DNA from: Roseburia_C amylophila
GTDB taxonomy: Bacteria > Bacillota > Clostridia > Lachnospirales > Lachnospiraceae
Assembly (NCBI RefSeq): GCF_025567465.1
Contig: NZ_JAOQKI010000003.1
Location: 1-64,000, forward strand
Length of the DNA: 64,000 bases
Reading direction: 5' to 3'
In this document: in pieces, positions 34,831 through 43,909 of the stretch
Position numbering within the stretch: position 1 is the stretch's first letter
How the letters are laid out: each line of letters opens with the position of its first letter
Made by a program: the position numbers and the translations under genes
The notes under the pieces: model-generated
What the model saw: only the letters and a program-made list of their open reading frames with translations
The model's database searches: none
What the model was told of the DNA's origin: nothing

Positions 34831-35946
34831 ATGGATGAAAAGATTTATAAAATAGGTGATTATGAATTCGAAACCTTAAGGGAATACAGGCAGGCGCAGG
34901 AAGATTTAAAGAAAATCAAGTATATTACCGATGAACTGGATATTTATGATCCAGAAGTAGCAATCCGGTTGTATACCATGATGCGCACGAAGAAAATCCG
35001 TTTTAAAAGTGAAATCGGAAAATCGTTCTTCTGGTGCATTTCAGATATTGTTGCGGATAGTTCGCAGAACATGATAGAAGAAAAAATTGCCAAGGAAGAA
35101 GCGGAAGCAGAAGCAAAGCTGCCATTTCATTTTACCTGGCAGAAGGTGGTCGGCATCGTATGCATCATTGTTGCGACAGCCTGTATCGGATATTATGCGA
35201 TTTCGGAATATGCGGATTATAAAGCTGCTAACAGGCTTAAGGATTTACAGAATAAGAAACAGAATAATGTAGTAGAGCACCTTGTAACAGGAACGGAGCA
35301 GATGAATCCGGAAATCACAGAAGATGCAACTGAAACAGGAGAGACAACAGAGCAGCCACTGATTATGTTAGAGGATTATGTTTCCCTGTATGCGGAAAAT
35401 CCGGAATTAATCGGATGGTTACATATTCCGGATACGGATATTGATTATCCGGTCATGCAGTCTTCACAGGAAGAACCGGATTATTATCTGAAACATGATT
35501 TTGATAAAAATGACGACCTGAATGGCACCCTTTTTATCGATGCCAGAAATGATTACATAAACAGGGATACCAATATCATCATTTACGGACATAATATGAA
35601 AAGCGGAATGATGTTTGGCGAATTAAAGAAATATCTGGACGAAGATTTCTACAATGCCCATAAGACGATAGAATTTAATACTCTTTATGAAAGAGGAGTC
35701 TATGAAGTCATTGAAGTGGGATTATCGGAGGTCCAGTATCAGGATGAAAATGTATTCCGGTATTATAATTTTCTGAATGCAGATTCCGAAGAAGAATATC
35801 AGGAATATTTAAATAATGTGGCACAGCTTTCTGTATATGGCACAGAGATAGACAGTACTTATGGAGACCAGCTACTGACTCTTTCTACCTGCAATAATTA
35901 TACACAGGACGGAAGAATGTTTATACTGGCAAAGCGTGTACAGTAA
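34831..35946 (+). CDS. srtB: Class B sortase
   Basis: A 371-aa membrane transpeptidase. It has an unusually long N-terminal cytoplasmic part (1-104), one transmembrane helix (about 105-127), a linker rich in Thr/Glu, then the sortase domain (about 180-371). Catalytic residues are His254 in IYGHNMKSG, Cys354 in TLSTCNN and Arg362. The ribosome binding site is weak. The LRR protein encoded 51 bp downstream carries a PKTG-type sorting signal and is the likely substrate; class B sortases of clostridia are known to accept such motifs. Confidence 0.88.
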   Translation: MDEKIYKIGDYEFETLREYRQAQEDLKKIKYITDELDIYDPEVAIRLYTMMRTKKIRFKSEIGKSFFWCISDIVADSSQNMIEEKIAKEEAEAEAKLPFHFTWQKVVGIVCIIVATACIGYYAISEYADYKAANRLKDLQNKKQNNVVEHLVTGTEQMNPEITEDATETGETTEQPLIMLEDYVSLYAENPELIGWLHIPDTDIDYPVMQSSQEEPDYYLKHDFDKNDDLNGTLFIDARNDYINRDTNIIIYGHNMKSGMMFGELKKYLDEDFYNAHKTIEFNTLYERGVYEVIEVGLSEVQYQDENVFRYYNFLNADSEEEYQEYLNNVAQLSVYGTEIDSTYGDQLLTLSTCNNYTQDGRMFILAKRVQ

Positions 35947-35997
35947 GCAGATAAGAAGTATAATGTATCAAGCAGATAAAGCTAGGAGAGATGAGAG

Positions 35998-37254
35998 ATG
36001 CAGATATTGAAAAAAGGATTTTCTATTTTTGCAGCAGTATGTTTGCTGCTGGCAGTGATGCCGGGACAGACAGTCCGGGCAGACGAGACAACAGATGAAA
36101 ATGGATTTACAGTAGATGACAGTGGAACACTGGTTGCCTACAGCGGAGCCGGTGGAGCAATTACAATTCCAGAGTCAGTATCTACAATTGCAAGTGGTGT
36201 ATTTGCATCCAATACATCCATTACAAGTGTAACGATTCCATCTTATGTGACTGGAATGGGAACCGCAGTTTTCTATAACTGTACAAGCCTTGGTTCTGTC
36301 AGCATAGAAGGAGATATCGGTTCTATTCCGGCAGAGACATTTTATAACTGTACAAGCCTTACCAGTGTATCTATTGGAACTTCAATTTCATCCATTGGTT
36401 CCCAGGCATTTGCAGAGTGCAGTTCATTATCCCAGTTTACAATTCCTGAATCCGTAGGAAGCATCGGGGATAAAGCATTTTATGATTGTACGTCTTTAAC
36501 CGGAATTACAATTCCGGCTGGCGTTTCCAGCATCGGAAGCAATGTATTTACCGGCTGCAGCAGACTGGCATCCATCAGTGCTGCATCAGGAAATGGTACA
36601 TATGCATCCAGTGACGGATGCCTTTATAACAAAGCAATGACCAGGTTAATCCGTTGTCCGGAGGGAAAATCCGGTGCAAAAATTGCGACCAGTACTGTAA
36701 CCATCGGAGCAGGTGCTTTTGCAAACTGCAAGTCGGTTACTTCACTGACAGTTCCGGATTCTGTTAATACCATTGAAACAGATGCGTTCAGCGGCAGCAG
36801 TATCAGTACAATTTTGATTCCGGCGAGTGTAACGTCAATCGGAAGCCAGAGCAGCTGGAGTCCATCCACAATTTCCGGTTATTCAGGAACACAGGCACAG
36901 GTATATGCAACCGGAAATGGAATCAGTTTCCAGAGCCTTGGAGGAGAGAATCCACAGCCGACTCCGGATAATGGAAATAATTCCAATAGCAATGGTTCAA
37001 CAGATACTTCCAACAGCAACAACGGAAGTGGTTCCGCTACTACAGTAACCGGTGGAGGCACAGCAGTGACTGGCGGAAATGTGATTGGCGCAACCAAGTA
37101 CAGCAATTCCGGTAAGACAGTAACTTCAGGCAGCCATGAGAAGGACAGCACACCGAAGACAGGTGACGGTATCAATCCGGTATTCTTCTTATGCATCGGA
37201 GTATTATTAGTAGGTGTTTACTTTGTAGTATCAAATCGTAAAAAAGCTGCATAA
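35998..37254 (+). CDS. Cell-wall-anchored leucine-rich repeat protein (BspA type)
   Basis: A 418-aa surface protein. A signal peptide (1-28, cleavage after VRA) is followed by about nine LRR_5 (BspA/TpLRR) repeats of 22-23 residues with the consensus IxSIGxxAFxxCxSLxxIxIP (about 50-290), a Ser/Asn/Gly-rich spacer (300-385), then TPKTGDG, a hydrophobic helix and the basic tail SNRKKAA. This tail is a sortase sorting signal. BspA repeats often mediate adhesion to host or bacterial surfaces. TAGGAGAG precedes the start. Confidence 0.88.
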   Translation: MQILKKGFSIFAAVCLLLAVMPGQTVRADETTDENGFTVDDSGTLVAYSGAGGAITIPESVSTIASGVFASNTSITSVTIPSYVTGMGTAVFYNCTSLGSVSIEGDIGSIPAETFYNCTSLTSVSIGTSISSIGSQAFAECSSLSQFTIPESVGSIGDKAFYDCTSLTGITIPAGVSSIGSNVFTGCSRLASISAASGNGTYASSDGCLYNKAMTRLIRCPEGKSGAKIATSTVTIGAGAFANCKSVTSLTVPDSVNTIETDAFSGSSISTILIPASVTSIGSQSSWSPSTISGYSGTQAQVYATGNGISFQSLGGENPQPTPDNGNNSNSNGSTDTSNSNNGSGSATTVTGGGTAVTGGNVIGATKYSNSGKTVTSGSHEKDSTPKTGDGINPVFFLCIGVLLVGVYFVVSNRKKAA

Positions 37255-37284
37255 GTGATAAAAAATAAAAGAAGTAACTAACAT

Positions 37285-37325
37285 AAGACAGTGAAAGAAC
37301 AGAAAGTTCCGACACTGTCTTTTTT
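37285..37325 (+). terminator. Terminator of the LRR protein gene
   Basis: AAGACAGTG pairs with CACTGTCTT, followed by T6. Repeat copy B begins directly after it. Confidence 0.82.
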
Positions 37326-37326
37326 A

Positions 37327-37466
37327 CGCGAGTAGCGAGAAAAAATCTGAGAGAAAAGAAAGAGCCAGGCTTGCCTGAGCGAATTTCTTTTCTCAGCAGA
37401 TTTTGGCGAGCACCGCGATAACTCGAGAAATACGCAAAGCGTGTTTCTCGTAGTTTACGCGAGTAG
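37327..37466 (+). repeat. Dispersed terminator-associated repeat, copy B
   Basis: The constant boxes CGCGAGTAGCGAG, GGCGAGCACCGCGATAACTCG and ACGCAAAGCGTGTTTCTCGTAG match copies A and C. In place of the short GCATGC hairpin there is a longer, unrelated hairpin (about 37350-37400: CTGAGAGAAAAGAAA with TTTCTTTTCTCAG). It ends with another CGCGAGTAG. Together with the following promoter and operator it fills the 335-bp gap before acpP. Confidence 0.8.
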
Positions 37467-37478
37467 GTAAAAATATAG

Positions 37479-37507
37479 TTGACAACAGAAATGCTTATGT
37501 ATATACT
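37479..37507 (+). promoter_or_regulatory. Promoter of the fatty acid synthesis operon
   Basis: A perfect TTGACA (37479-37484), a 17-bp spacer and TATACT (37502-37507). It is the only strong promoter seen ahead of the nine-gene operon, and its -10 overlaps the operator palindrome. Confidence 0.82.
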
Positions 37508-37553
37508 TTGAGTTGCAAATAATTTGACAATCAAAATATTTGCAACTCAAAGT
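37505..37553. promoter_or_regulatory. 49-bp palindromic operator, candidate FabT-type site
   Basis: ACTTTGAGTTGCAAATA (37505-37521) and its exact reverse complement (37537-37553) flank an inner TTTGACAATCAAA (37523-37535) on the same axis. The inner TTTGA-N-TCAAA form matches FabT operators of Gram-positive bacteria. The site overlaps the -10 and the start of transcription, fitting repression. The MarR-family gene at 44885, last in the operon, is the likely binder. Confidence 0.72.
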
Positions 37554-37589
37554 ATTATCAAAGAAAAGACAAAAAAGGAGAACGAAATA

Positions 37590-37820
37590 ATGTTAGAAAA
37601 ATTAGCAGAATTAATCAAAGAGCAGTTAAACTATGATGGAGAGGTAAAAGCAGAATCCAATTTCAAGGATGATTTAGGAGCAGATTCTTTAGACTTGTTT
37701 GAACTGGTTATGAGCATGGAAGAAGAATTCGGTGTAGAGATTCCGTCAGAAGATTTAGAGAAAATCGCAACTGTAGGAGATGTTATTGACTACTTAAAAG
37801 CAAAGGGCGTTGAGGAATAA
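37590..37820 (+). CDS. acpP: Acyl carrier protein
   Basis: A 76-aa acidic protein with the phosphopantetheine attachment Ser33 in [12 protein letters not shown]. The ATG at 37590 follows AAAGGAGAACGAAATA; an in-frame ATG at 37524 would run through the operator and is rejected. It is the first gene of the fatty acid operon and carries the growing acyl chain for all the enzymes encoded downstream. Confidence 0.95.
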   Translation: MLEKLAELIKEQLNYDGEVKAESNFKDDLGADSLDLFELVMSMEEEFGVEIPSEDLEKIATVGDVIDYLKAKGVEE

Positions 37821-37823
37821 AAT

Positions 37824-38750
37824 ATGAAAACAAGAATCACAGAACTGTTAGGAATAGAAGAGCCTGTTATTCAGGGCGGAATGGCATGGGTTGCAGAATA
37901 TCATCTGGCTGCTGCAGTATCTGAAGCAGGTGGACTTGGTATTATCGGTGCAGCCAGTGCTCCACCTGAAGTGGTTCGGGAGCAGATTCGCAAGGTGAAG
38001 GAACGCACCAGCAAACCATTTGGTGTAAATGTCATGTTGATGAATCCGAATGCACCGGAAGTGGCAAAGGTGGTAGTTGAGGAGCAGGTTCCGGTTGTCA
38101 CAACAGGAGCCGGAAATCCAGCCAAATTCATGAGCCTCTGGAAAGAAGCAGGTGTTAAAGTAATTCCGGTAGTAGCAAGTGTAGCTATGGCAAAACTTAT
38201 GGTCCGCGGTGGCGCAGATGCTGTTGTGGCAGAGGGAATGGAATCTGGTGGCCATATCGGTTCCACTACAACCATGGCATTGGTGCCACAGGTGGCAGAT
38301 GCCATTGATGCACCGGTGATTGCAGCCGGAGGAATTGCAGATGGAAGAGGAATGGCTGCAGCATTTATGCTGGGTGCAGAAGCAGTTCAGATGGGAACAA
38401 GATTTGTGGCAGCCAAAGAATCTATCGTACATGCAAACTACAAAGAGAAGCTGATAAAATCCAAAGACATTGATTCTGAAATAACAGGTTCCAGTACCGG
38501 ACATCCAATCCGTGTCATCCGTAATAAGATGAGCCGTGAGTATCTGAAGATGGAAAAAGAAGGCGCAACATTAGATGAATTAGAACAGCTTACCCTTGGT
38601 TCCCTCCGCAAAGCAGTGATGGACGGCGATGTGGTAAATGGAAGTCTGATGGCAGGTCAGATTGCCGGAATGATACAGGATGAATTGTCCTGTAAGGAAA
38701 TTATTACTTCTATCGTATCAGAAGCAGAACGTCTGATGAATCGAAAATAA
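37824..38750 (+). CDS. fabK: Enoyl-ACP reductase II (FabK)
   Basis: A 308-aa FMN-dependent TIM-barrel enzyme related to nitronate monooxygenases, with the N-terminal EEPVIQGGMAWVAEYHLAAAVSEAGGLGIIG and glycine-rich EGMESGGHIG and AAGGIADGRGMAAA phosphate-binding loops. It performs the final reduction of each elongation cycle and replaces the triclosan-sensitive FabI. It starts 3 bp after acpP, as in streptococcal and clostridial fab operons. Confidence 0.94.
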   Translation: MKTRITELLGIEEPVIQGGMAWVAEYHLAAAVSEAGGLGIIGAASAPPEVVREQIRKVKERTSKPFGVNVMLMNPNAPEVAKVVVEEQVPVVTTGAGNPAKFMSLWKEAGVKVIPVVASVAMAKLMVRGGADAVVAEGMESGGHIGSTTTMALVPQVADAIDAPVIAAGGIADGRGMAAAFMLGAEAVQMGTRFVAAKESIVHANYKEKLIKSKDIDSEITGSSTGHPIRVIRNKMSREYLKMEKEGATLDELEQLTLGSLRKAVMDGDVVNGSLMAGQIAGMIQDELSCKEIITSIVSEAERLMNRK

Positions 38751-38760
38751 GGAGAAGAAA

Positions 38761-39675
38761 ATGAGTAAGGTTGTATTCATGTTCCCTGGACAGGGAGCGC
38801 AGTATATTGGAATGGGCAAAGATTTCTATGATGCCTGTGAAGAGAGTAAAGCCGTATATGAGCTTGCTTCAAAAGTAACCGGACTTGACATTGCAAAGCT
38901 TTGTTTTGAAGAAAATGAAGAAATCAATATTACAGAGTATACACAGATTGCCATGCTGACCACAGAGGCAGCAATTTATGCAGCATTAAAGAAAGCTGGA
39001 AAAGAACCGGCAGCTTGTGCAGGATTAAGCCTTGGAGAATACGGTGCATTGATTGCATCCGGTGTCATGAGTATGGAAGATGCATTCCGTGTCATTCGTG
39101 TAAGAGGAATCTTTATGCAGGAAGCAGTACCAACCGGCGGAGCAATGGCAGCCGTTTTAGGACTGGATGCGAAGGCAATTGAAGAAGTATGCAGCAATAC
39201 CGAAGGAATTGTATCTATAGCAAATTATAACTGTCCGGGACAGATTGTAATTACCGGAGAAGAAGCAGCAGTAGAAAAAGCCGGTGCAGCATTAAAGGAA
39301 GCTGGAGCAAAGCGTGTGGTTCCGTTAAAAGTAAGCGGACCGTTCCATTCCGCCATGTTGACCGGAGCCGGAGAAAAATTAGCAGAAGTATTGGAAAATA
39401 CAAAGCTGCAGGAATTTAGCATTCCGTATGTAACCAATGTGACAGCAGATTACGTTACCACAACAGAACCGGTAAAAGAGCTGTTAAAGAAGCAGGTATC
39501 TTCTTCTGTAAGATGGCAGCAGAGCATTGAGCGTCTGATCGCGGACGGTTATGATGAATTCGTAGAAATCGGACCGGGACATACTTTATCTGGATTTATG
39601 CGTAAAATCAACCGGGATGTCAAAACGGTAAGCATTGAAAAACTGGAGGATTATAAAGCTTATGTTGGAGAATAA
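38761..39675 (+). CDS. fabD: Malonyl-CoA:ACP transacylase
   Basis: A 304-aa acyltransferase with FPGQGAQYIGMG at the N terminus, the nucleophile elbow GLSLGEYGAL (Ser near residue 90) and the catalytic His region GPFHSAMLTGAG. It moves malonyl groups from CoA to ACP. AAGGAGAAGAAA precedes the start. Its 3' end overlaps the fabG start by 14 bp. Confidence 0.94.
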   Translation: MSKVVFMFPGQGAQYIGMGKDFYDACEESKAVYELASKVTGLDIAKLCFEENEEINITEYTQIAMLTTEAAIYAALKKAGKEPAACAGLSLGEYGALIASGVMSMEDAFRVIRVRGIFMQEAVPTGGAMAAVLGLDAKAIEEVCSNTEGIVSIANYNCPGQIVITGEEAAVEKAGAALKEAGAKRVVPLKVSGPFHSAMLTGAGEKLAEVLENTKLQEFSIPYVTNVTADYVTTTEPVKELLKKQVSSSVRWQQSIERLIADGYDEFVEIGPGHTLSGFMRKINRDVKTVSIEKLEDYKAYVGE

Positions 39676-40402
39676 AGTAGCACTGGTAACCGGTGCAGCC
39701 AAAGGGATTGGTCGTGCCATTGCACTTCGTCTGGCAGAAGACAAAGCAACGGTAATTGTAAATTACAATGGCAGTAAAGAGCGGGCAGAAGAAGTAGTAA
39801 AAATGATTACCGATATGGGTGGCAGAGCAGAATCCTATCAGTGCAATGTGGCAGATGACGAGGCATGTCAGACCATGATCAGGGATATCATAAAGAAATA
39901 CGGACATCTGGATATTCTTGTAAATAATGCAGGAATTACAAGAGATAATCTTGTGATGAAGATGAATGATGAAGAATTTGATGCAGTTTATGAGACAAAC
40001 TTAAAAGGCGTATTCCATACCATTCATCATACATCCCGCTATTTCTTAAAACAGAAAAGTGGAAGGATAATCAATATATCATCCGTATCCGGAATTACCG
40101 GAAATGCCGGACAGGCAAATTATTGTGCAGCCAAAGCCGGAGTCATCGGATTGACTAAGAGTGTTGCAAGAGAACTGTCCTCCCGTGGTATTACTGCAAA
40201 TGTAGTAGCACCGGGAATGATTGAGACCGATATGACAAAGGATTTGCCGGATACGGTAAAAGAAAATATGCTTCATAACATTCCGCTGGGAAGAATCGGA
40301 AAGCCGGAAGAAATTGCGGCAGCAGTTGCATTCTTAGCATCCGAAGAGGCAGGTTATATCACAGGACAGGTGCTGGCTGTAGATGGCGGAATGACTATGT
40401 AG
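39662..40402 (+). CDS. fabG: 3-oxoacyl-ACP reductase
   Basis: A 246-aa short-chain dehydrogenase with the TGAAKGIG cofactor loop, LVNNAG, and the catalytic Ser/Tyr/Lys set in SSVSG and YCAAKAG. The start at 39662, inside the end of fabD and after GGAGG, gives the standard N terminus MLENKVALVTG; a longer in-frame start at 39635 is unlikely. It reduces 3-ketoacyl-ACP with NADPH. Confidence 0.94.
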   Translation: MLENKVALVTGAAKGIGRAIALRLAEDKATVIVNYNGSKERAEEVVKMITDMGGRAESYQCNVADDEACQTMIRDIIKKYGHLDILVNNAGITRDNLVMKMNDEEFDAVYETNLKGVFHTIHHTSRYFLKQKSGRIINISSVSGITGNAGQANYCAAKAGVIGLTKSVARELSSRGITANVVAPGMIETDMTKDLPDTVKENMLHNIPLGRIGKPEEIAAAVAFLASEEAGYITGQVLAVDGGMTM

Positions 40403-40496
40403 ATGCAGAAATAATACTGGCTGATGAAAAAGCTTAGAAAGAACAGCGGATGACGAATGACATAAGATGGATTGTTTAGATAGAGAGGATAAGAAC

Positions 40497-41732
40497 ATGA
40501 ATCGTAGAGTTGTAGTAACAGGATTGGGTGCAATTACCCCGATTGGAAATAATGTGCCGGAATTCTGGTCTGCAGTAAAGCAGCAGAAGGTAGGTATTGG
40601 CGAGATTACACATTTTGATGCAACAGACTATAAATGTCATCTTGCAGCAGAAGTAAAGGATTTTGATGCAAAAGAATATATGGATTTCCGCTCTGCAAAG
40701 AGAATGGAAGCATTCTGCCAGTTTGCCGTAGCGGCAGCCAAAGAGGCACTGGAGGATTCCGGACTTTCCATGGAAGCAGAGGATGCATACCGTGTGGGTA
40801 CTTCCATCAGTTCCGGAGTCGGAAGTTTACAGGCAATCGAAAGAGAGCATAGCAAATTATTGGAAAAGGGACCGGGAAGAGTAAATCCTTTATTTGTTCC
40901 GATGATGATTTCCAATATGGCAGCAGGAAATGTATCCATTCAGTTTGGATTAAAAGGAAAGAGCTTAAATATCAGTACCGCCTGTGCATCCGGAACGAAT
41001 GCCATTGGTGAAGCCTTCCGTACCATCCAGTATGGTGATGCAGAAGTGATGGTAGCAGGTGGAACAGAAAGCTGCATTACTCCGCTTGGAATAGCAGGAT
41101 TTACATCTTTAACCGCACTTACTTCTTCAGATGATCCAAAACATGCATCCATTCCGTTCGATAAAAACAGAAGTGGATTTGTTATGGGAGAAGGTGCCGC
41201 AATTGTAATTTTAGAAGAATTGGAGCATGCAAAGAAACGTGGAGCAAAGATTTATGCAGAAGTAACCGGATATGGATGTTCTTCGGATGCATACCATATT
41301 ACATCTCCGGCAGAGGATGGTGCAGGTGCAGCAACTGCAATGATAAATGCAATGAAGGATGCCGGTGCAAATCCGGAAGAGATTACTTATATCAATGCTC
41401 ATGGAACCAGCACCCATCATAATGACTTATTTGAGACAAGAGCAATCAAGCTGGTGTTTGGTGAGCATGCAAAGGATATCCGGATTAATTCCACCAAATC
41501 CATGATTGGACATCTTCTTGGAGCAGCAGGAGCCATCGAGTGCCTGACCTGTGTAAAGGAAATCGAGGAAGGTTACATTCATGCAACCGTAGGTTATGAG
41601 ACACCGGATGAAGAACTGGATCTGAATTACTGCAAAGAGGCATATGAAGAAGAAGTACCATATGCCATCAGTAATTCACTGGGCTTTGGCGGACATAATG
41701 CAAGTCTGCTTCTGAAAAAATATCAGGCATAA
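40497..41732 (+). CDS. fabF: 3-oxoacyl-ACP synthase II
   Basis: A 411-aa elongating condensing enzyme with catalytic Cys in [10 protein letters not shown], His residues in [11 protein letters not shown] and [13 protein letters not shown]. The ATG at 40497 follows AGAGAGGATAAGAAC and gives the typical start [16 protein letters not shown] 94-bp gap separates it from fabG; no promoter is evident there. Confidence 0.94.
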   Translation: MNRRVVVTGLGAITPIGNNVPEFWSAVKQQKVGIGEITHFDATDYKCHLAAEVKDFDAKEYMDFRSAKRMEAFCQFAVAAAKEALEDSGLSMEAEDAYRVGTSISSGVGSLQAIEREHSKLLEKGPGRVNPLFVPMMISNMAAGNVSIQFGLKGKSLNISTACASGTNAIGEAFRTIQYGDAEVMVAGGTESCITPLGIAGFTSLTALTSSDDPKHASIPFDKNRSGFVMGEGAAIVILEELEHAKKRGAKIYAEVTGYGCSSDAYHITSPAEDGAGAATAMINAMKDAGANPEEITYINAHGTSTHHNDLFETRAIKLVFGEHAKDIRINSTKSMIGHLLGAAGAIECLTCVKEIEEGYIHATVGYETPDEELDLNYCKEAYEEEVPYAISNSLGFGGHNASLLLKKYQA

Positions 41733-41746
41733 AGGAGAAGGGAACA

Positions 41747-42184
41747 ATGTCAGTACTGACAACGAAAGAAATTATGGAAATCATCCCACATCGTCATCCG
41801 TTTCTTCTGATTGACACGATTGAAGAACTGGTGCCGGGACTTCGTGCAGTAGGAAAAAAATGTGTTACCTTTGATGAACCATATTTTGCAGGACATTTTC
41901 CGGGAGAACCGGTAATGCCGGGTGTTTTAATTATAGAAGCACTGGCACAGACCGGCGCGGTAGCAATGCTCTGTCAGGATGAATTCAAAGGAAAAACCGC
42001 ATATTTTGCAGGAATCAGCAATGCAAAATTTAAGAAAAAGGTAGTTCCGGGGGATGTACTTGTTTTGGAAACAGAAATCATAAAAGTAAAGGGACCGATT
42101 GGAGTTGGAAAGGCAACCGCAACAGTAGATGGAAAAATAGCTGCAACGGCAGAGTTGACATTTGCGATTGGAAGTGGTGAGTAA
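41747..42184 (+). CDS. fabZ: 3-hydroxyacyl-ACP dehydratase
   Basis: A 145-aa hot-dog-fold dehydratase with the catalytic His in [11 protein letters not shown] and Glu in [15 protein letters not shown]. It dehydrates 3-hydroxyacyl-ACP. In most operons of this type accB precedes it and accC follows; here both are absent and accDA starts 1 bp after the fabZ stop. Confidence 0.94.
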   Translation: MSVLTTKEIMEIIPHRHPFLLIDTIEELVPGLRAVGKKCVTFDEPYFAGHFPGEPVMPGVLIIEALAQTGAVAMLCQDEFKGKTAYFAGISNAKFKKKVVPGDVLVLETEIIKVKGPIGVGKATATVDGKIAATAELTFAIGSGE

Positions 42185-42185
42185 A

Positions 42186-43898
42186 GTGAGCAGATTACTG
42201 GATAAAATCAAGGAAAATAGAGCCGTAAAGGATGCCACAGAAGGTATTTTACAGGAAGAAAAAAAGAAAGAGGAAGTACTTTGTAAAGCCTGTGGCAAAA
42301 TGGTAAACAAAGCAGAGGTAGTAAGAAACCGCTATGTCTGTTATGAGTGTGGAGCATATTTCCGCGTAAAAACCGGAAACCGCCTGAAGATGGTATTAGA
42401 CCCACAGAGCTTTGAAGAATGGTTTGCCGAAGAGCATGGAACGAATCCGCTGGATTTTCCGGGCTATGTCGATAAGCTGACAGCAGTTCGTGAGAAAACC
42501 GGATTGAAGGAAGCCGTAACCGTAGGAAAAGGTAAGATTTACGGAGAAGATGCGGTCATTGGTGTGTGTGATGCCAGATTTATGATGGGAAGTATGGGGC
42601 ATGCCGTCGGAGAGAAAATTGCGGGGGCAGTAGAACGTGCCACGGAAGAAAAACTTCCGGTTATTCTTTTCTGCTGTTCCGGTGGAGCCAGAATGCAGGA
42701 AGGTATTGTATCCCTGATGCAGATGGCAAAGACGGCAGCAGCTTTAAAGAAACACTCCGATGCCGGACTTTTATATATTTCCGTATTAACTGACCCGACA
42801 ACCGGAGGAGTGACAGCAAGCTTTGCCATGTTAGGTGATATTATTTTAGCAGAGCCTGGTGCACTGATTGGATTTGCCGGAGCAAGAGTAATTGAGCAGA
42901 CCATCGGACAGAAGCTGCCGGAGGGATTCCAGAGAGCAGAGTTCCAGTTAGAGCATGGTTTTGTGGATGCCATTGTAGAACGGAAGGATTTAAAGAAACG
43001 TCTGTATGAAATCCTTCGTATGCATAAAGTAAGTGGATATGCCAAATTTGATCCGGCAACTGAAGTAGACGGAAGACCGACAGAGTTGATGCGGGAACGC
43101 GCTTACAATACAAAAGAAAAGAGTGCCTGGGAAAAGGTTAAGATGGCACGTAAGGTAGACCGTCTGTCAGCAGAGGATTATATCAACAGTATCTTTACCA
43201 AATTCATAGAATTTCATGGAGACCGTTATTACAGGGATGACCCGGCAATTGTGGGCGGTATCGCATACCTTGACGGACAACCGGTTACGGTAATCGGAAT
43301 CCAGAAGGGAAAGGACATGAAGGACTGCATGCGTCATAATTACGGAATGCCATCTCCGGAAGGATACCGTAAAGCAATCCGCCTGATGAAGCAGGCAGAA
43401 AAATTCCATCGTCCGGTTATCACCTTTGTTAATACAGCCGGAGCATTCTGCGGTATGGAAGCAGAGGAAGGCGGACAGGGAGAAGCTATTGCAAGAAATC
43501 TTTATGAAATGTCAGGGTTGAAAGTTCCGGTTATTACCTTTATGATAGGAGAAGGTGGAAGCGGCGGTGCATTGGCACTGGCAGTTGGAAATGAAGTCTG
43601 CATGATGGAGAATGCAACTTATTCCGTACTTTCTCCGGAAGGCTTTGCATCTATTCTCTGGAAGGATGGCAAGCGTGCCAAAGAAGCAGCAGAAGTAATG
43701 AAAATAACAGCAAAGGATCTTTTAGAACTTGGCATTATCGAGAAAATTATACCGGAGTATGGTGGAGCAGATGATGAGGCATTGAGTTCCATTGCAGTTT
43801 ATATGCATAAATGTATCCGCGAATTTTTAGAATCATATGAAGGAAAAAGCGGAGAAGAGATTGCAAAAGCACGTTATGAACGTTTCCGTAAATTTTAA
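42186..43898 (+). CDS. accDA: Fused acetyl-CoA carboxylase carboxyltransferase (beta + alpha)
   Basis: A 570-aa single-chain carboxyltransferase. The N-terminal AccD half begins with a four-cysteine zinc ribbon (CKACG about residue 30, CYECG about 49) and carries [15 protein letters not shown]. From about residue 300 the AccA half follows ([40 protein letters not shown]). Start is taken as GTG 42186 with GGTGAG upstream. The biotin carboxylase and biotin carrier subunits needed for activity are not in this operon. Confidence 0.92.
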   Translation: MSRLLDKIKENRAVKDATEGILQEEKKKEEVLCKACGKMVNKAEVVRNRYVCYECGAYFRVKTGNRLKMVLDPQSFEEWFAEEHGTNPLDFPGYVDKLTAVREKTGLKEAVTVGKGKIYGEDAVIGVCDARFMMGSMGHAVGEKIAGAVERATEEKLPVILFCCSGGARMQEGIVSLMQMAKTAAALKKHSDAGLLYISVLTDPTTGGVTASFAMLGDIILAEPGALIGFAGARVIEQTIGQKLPEGFQRAEFQLEHGFVDAIVERKDLKKRLYEILRMHKVSGYAKFDPATEVDGRPTELMRERAYNTKEKSAWEKVKMARKVDRLSAEDYINSIFTKFIEFHGDRYYRDDPAIVGGIAYLDGQPVTVIGIQKGKDMKDCMRHNYGMPSPEGYRKAIRLMKQAEKFHRPVITFVNTAGAFCGMEAEEGGQGEAIARNLYEMSGLKVPVITFMIGEGGSGGALALAVGNEVCMMENATYSVLSPEGFASILWKDGKRAKEAAEVMKITAKDLLELGIIEKIIPEYGGADDEALSSIAVYMHKCIREFLESYEGKSGEEIAKARYERFRKF

Positions 43899-43909
43899 AG
43901 GAGCAGAGC

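Noticed and set aside
37172..37534. 120-aa minus-strand ORF over repeat B and the fab operator
   Set aside because: It spans a terminator, a repeat and a promoter, and has no family resemblance.
42539..43113. Minus-strand ORFs of 168 and 90 aa inside accDA
   Set aside because: Shadows of a strongly conserved gene in the opposite frame, with no ribosome binding sites.
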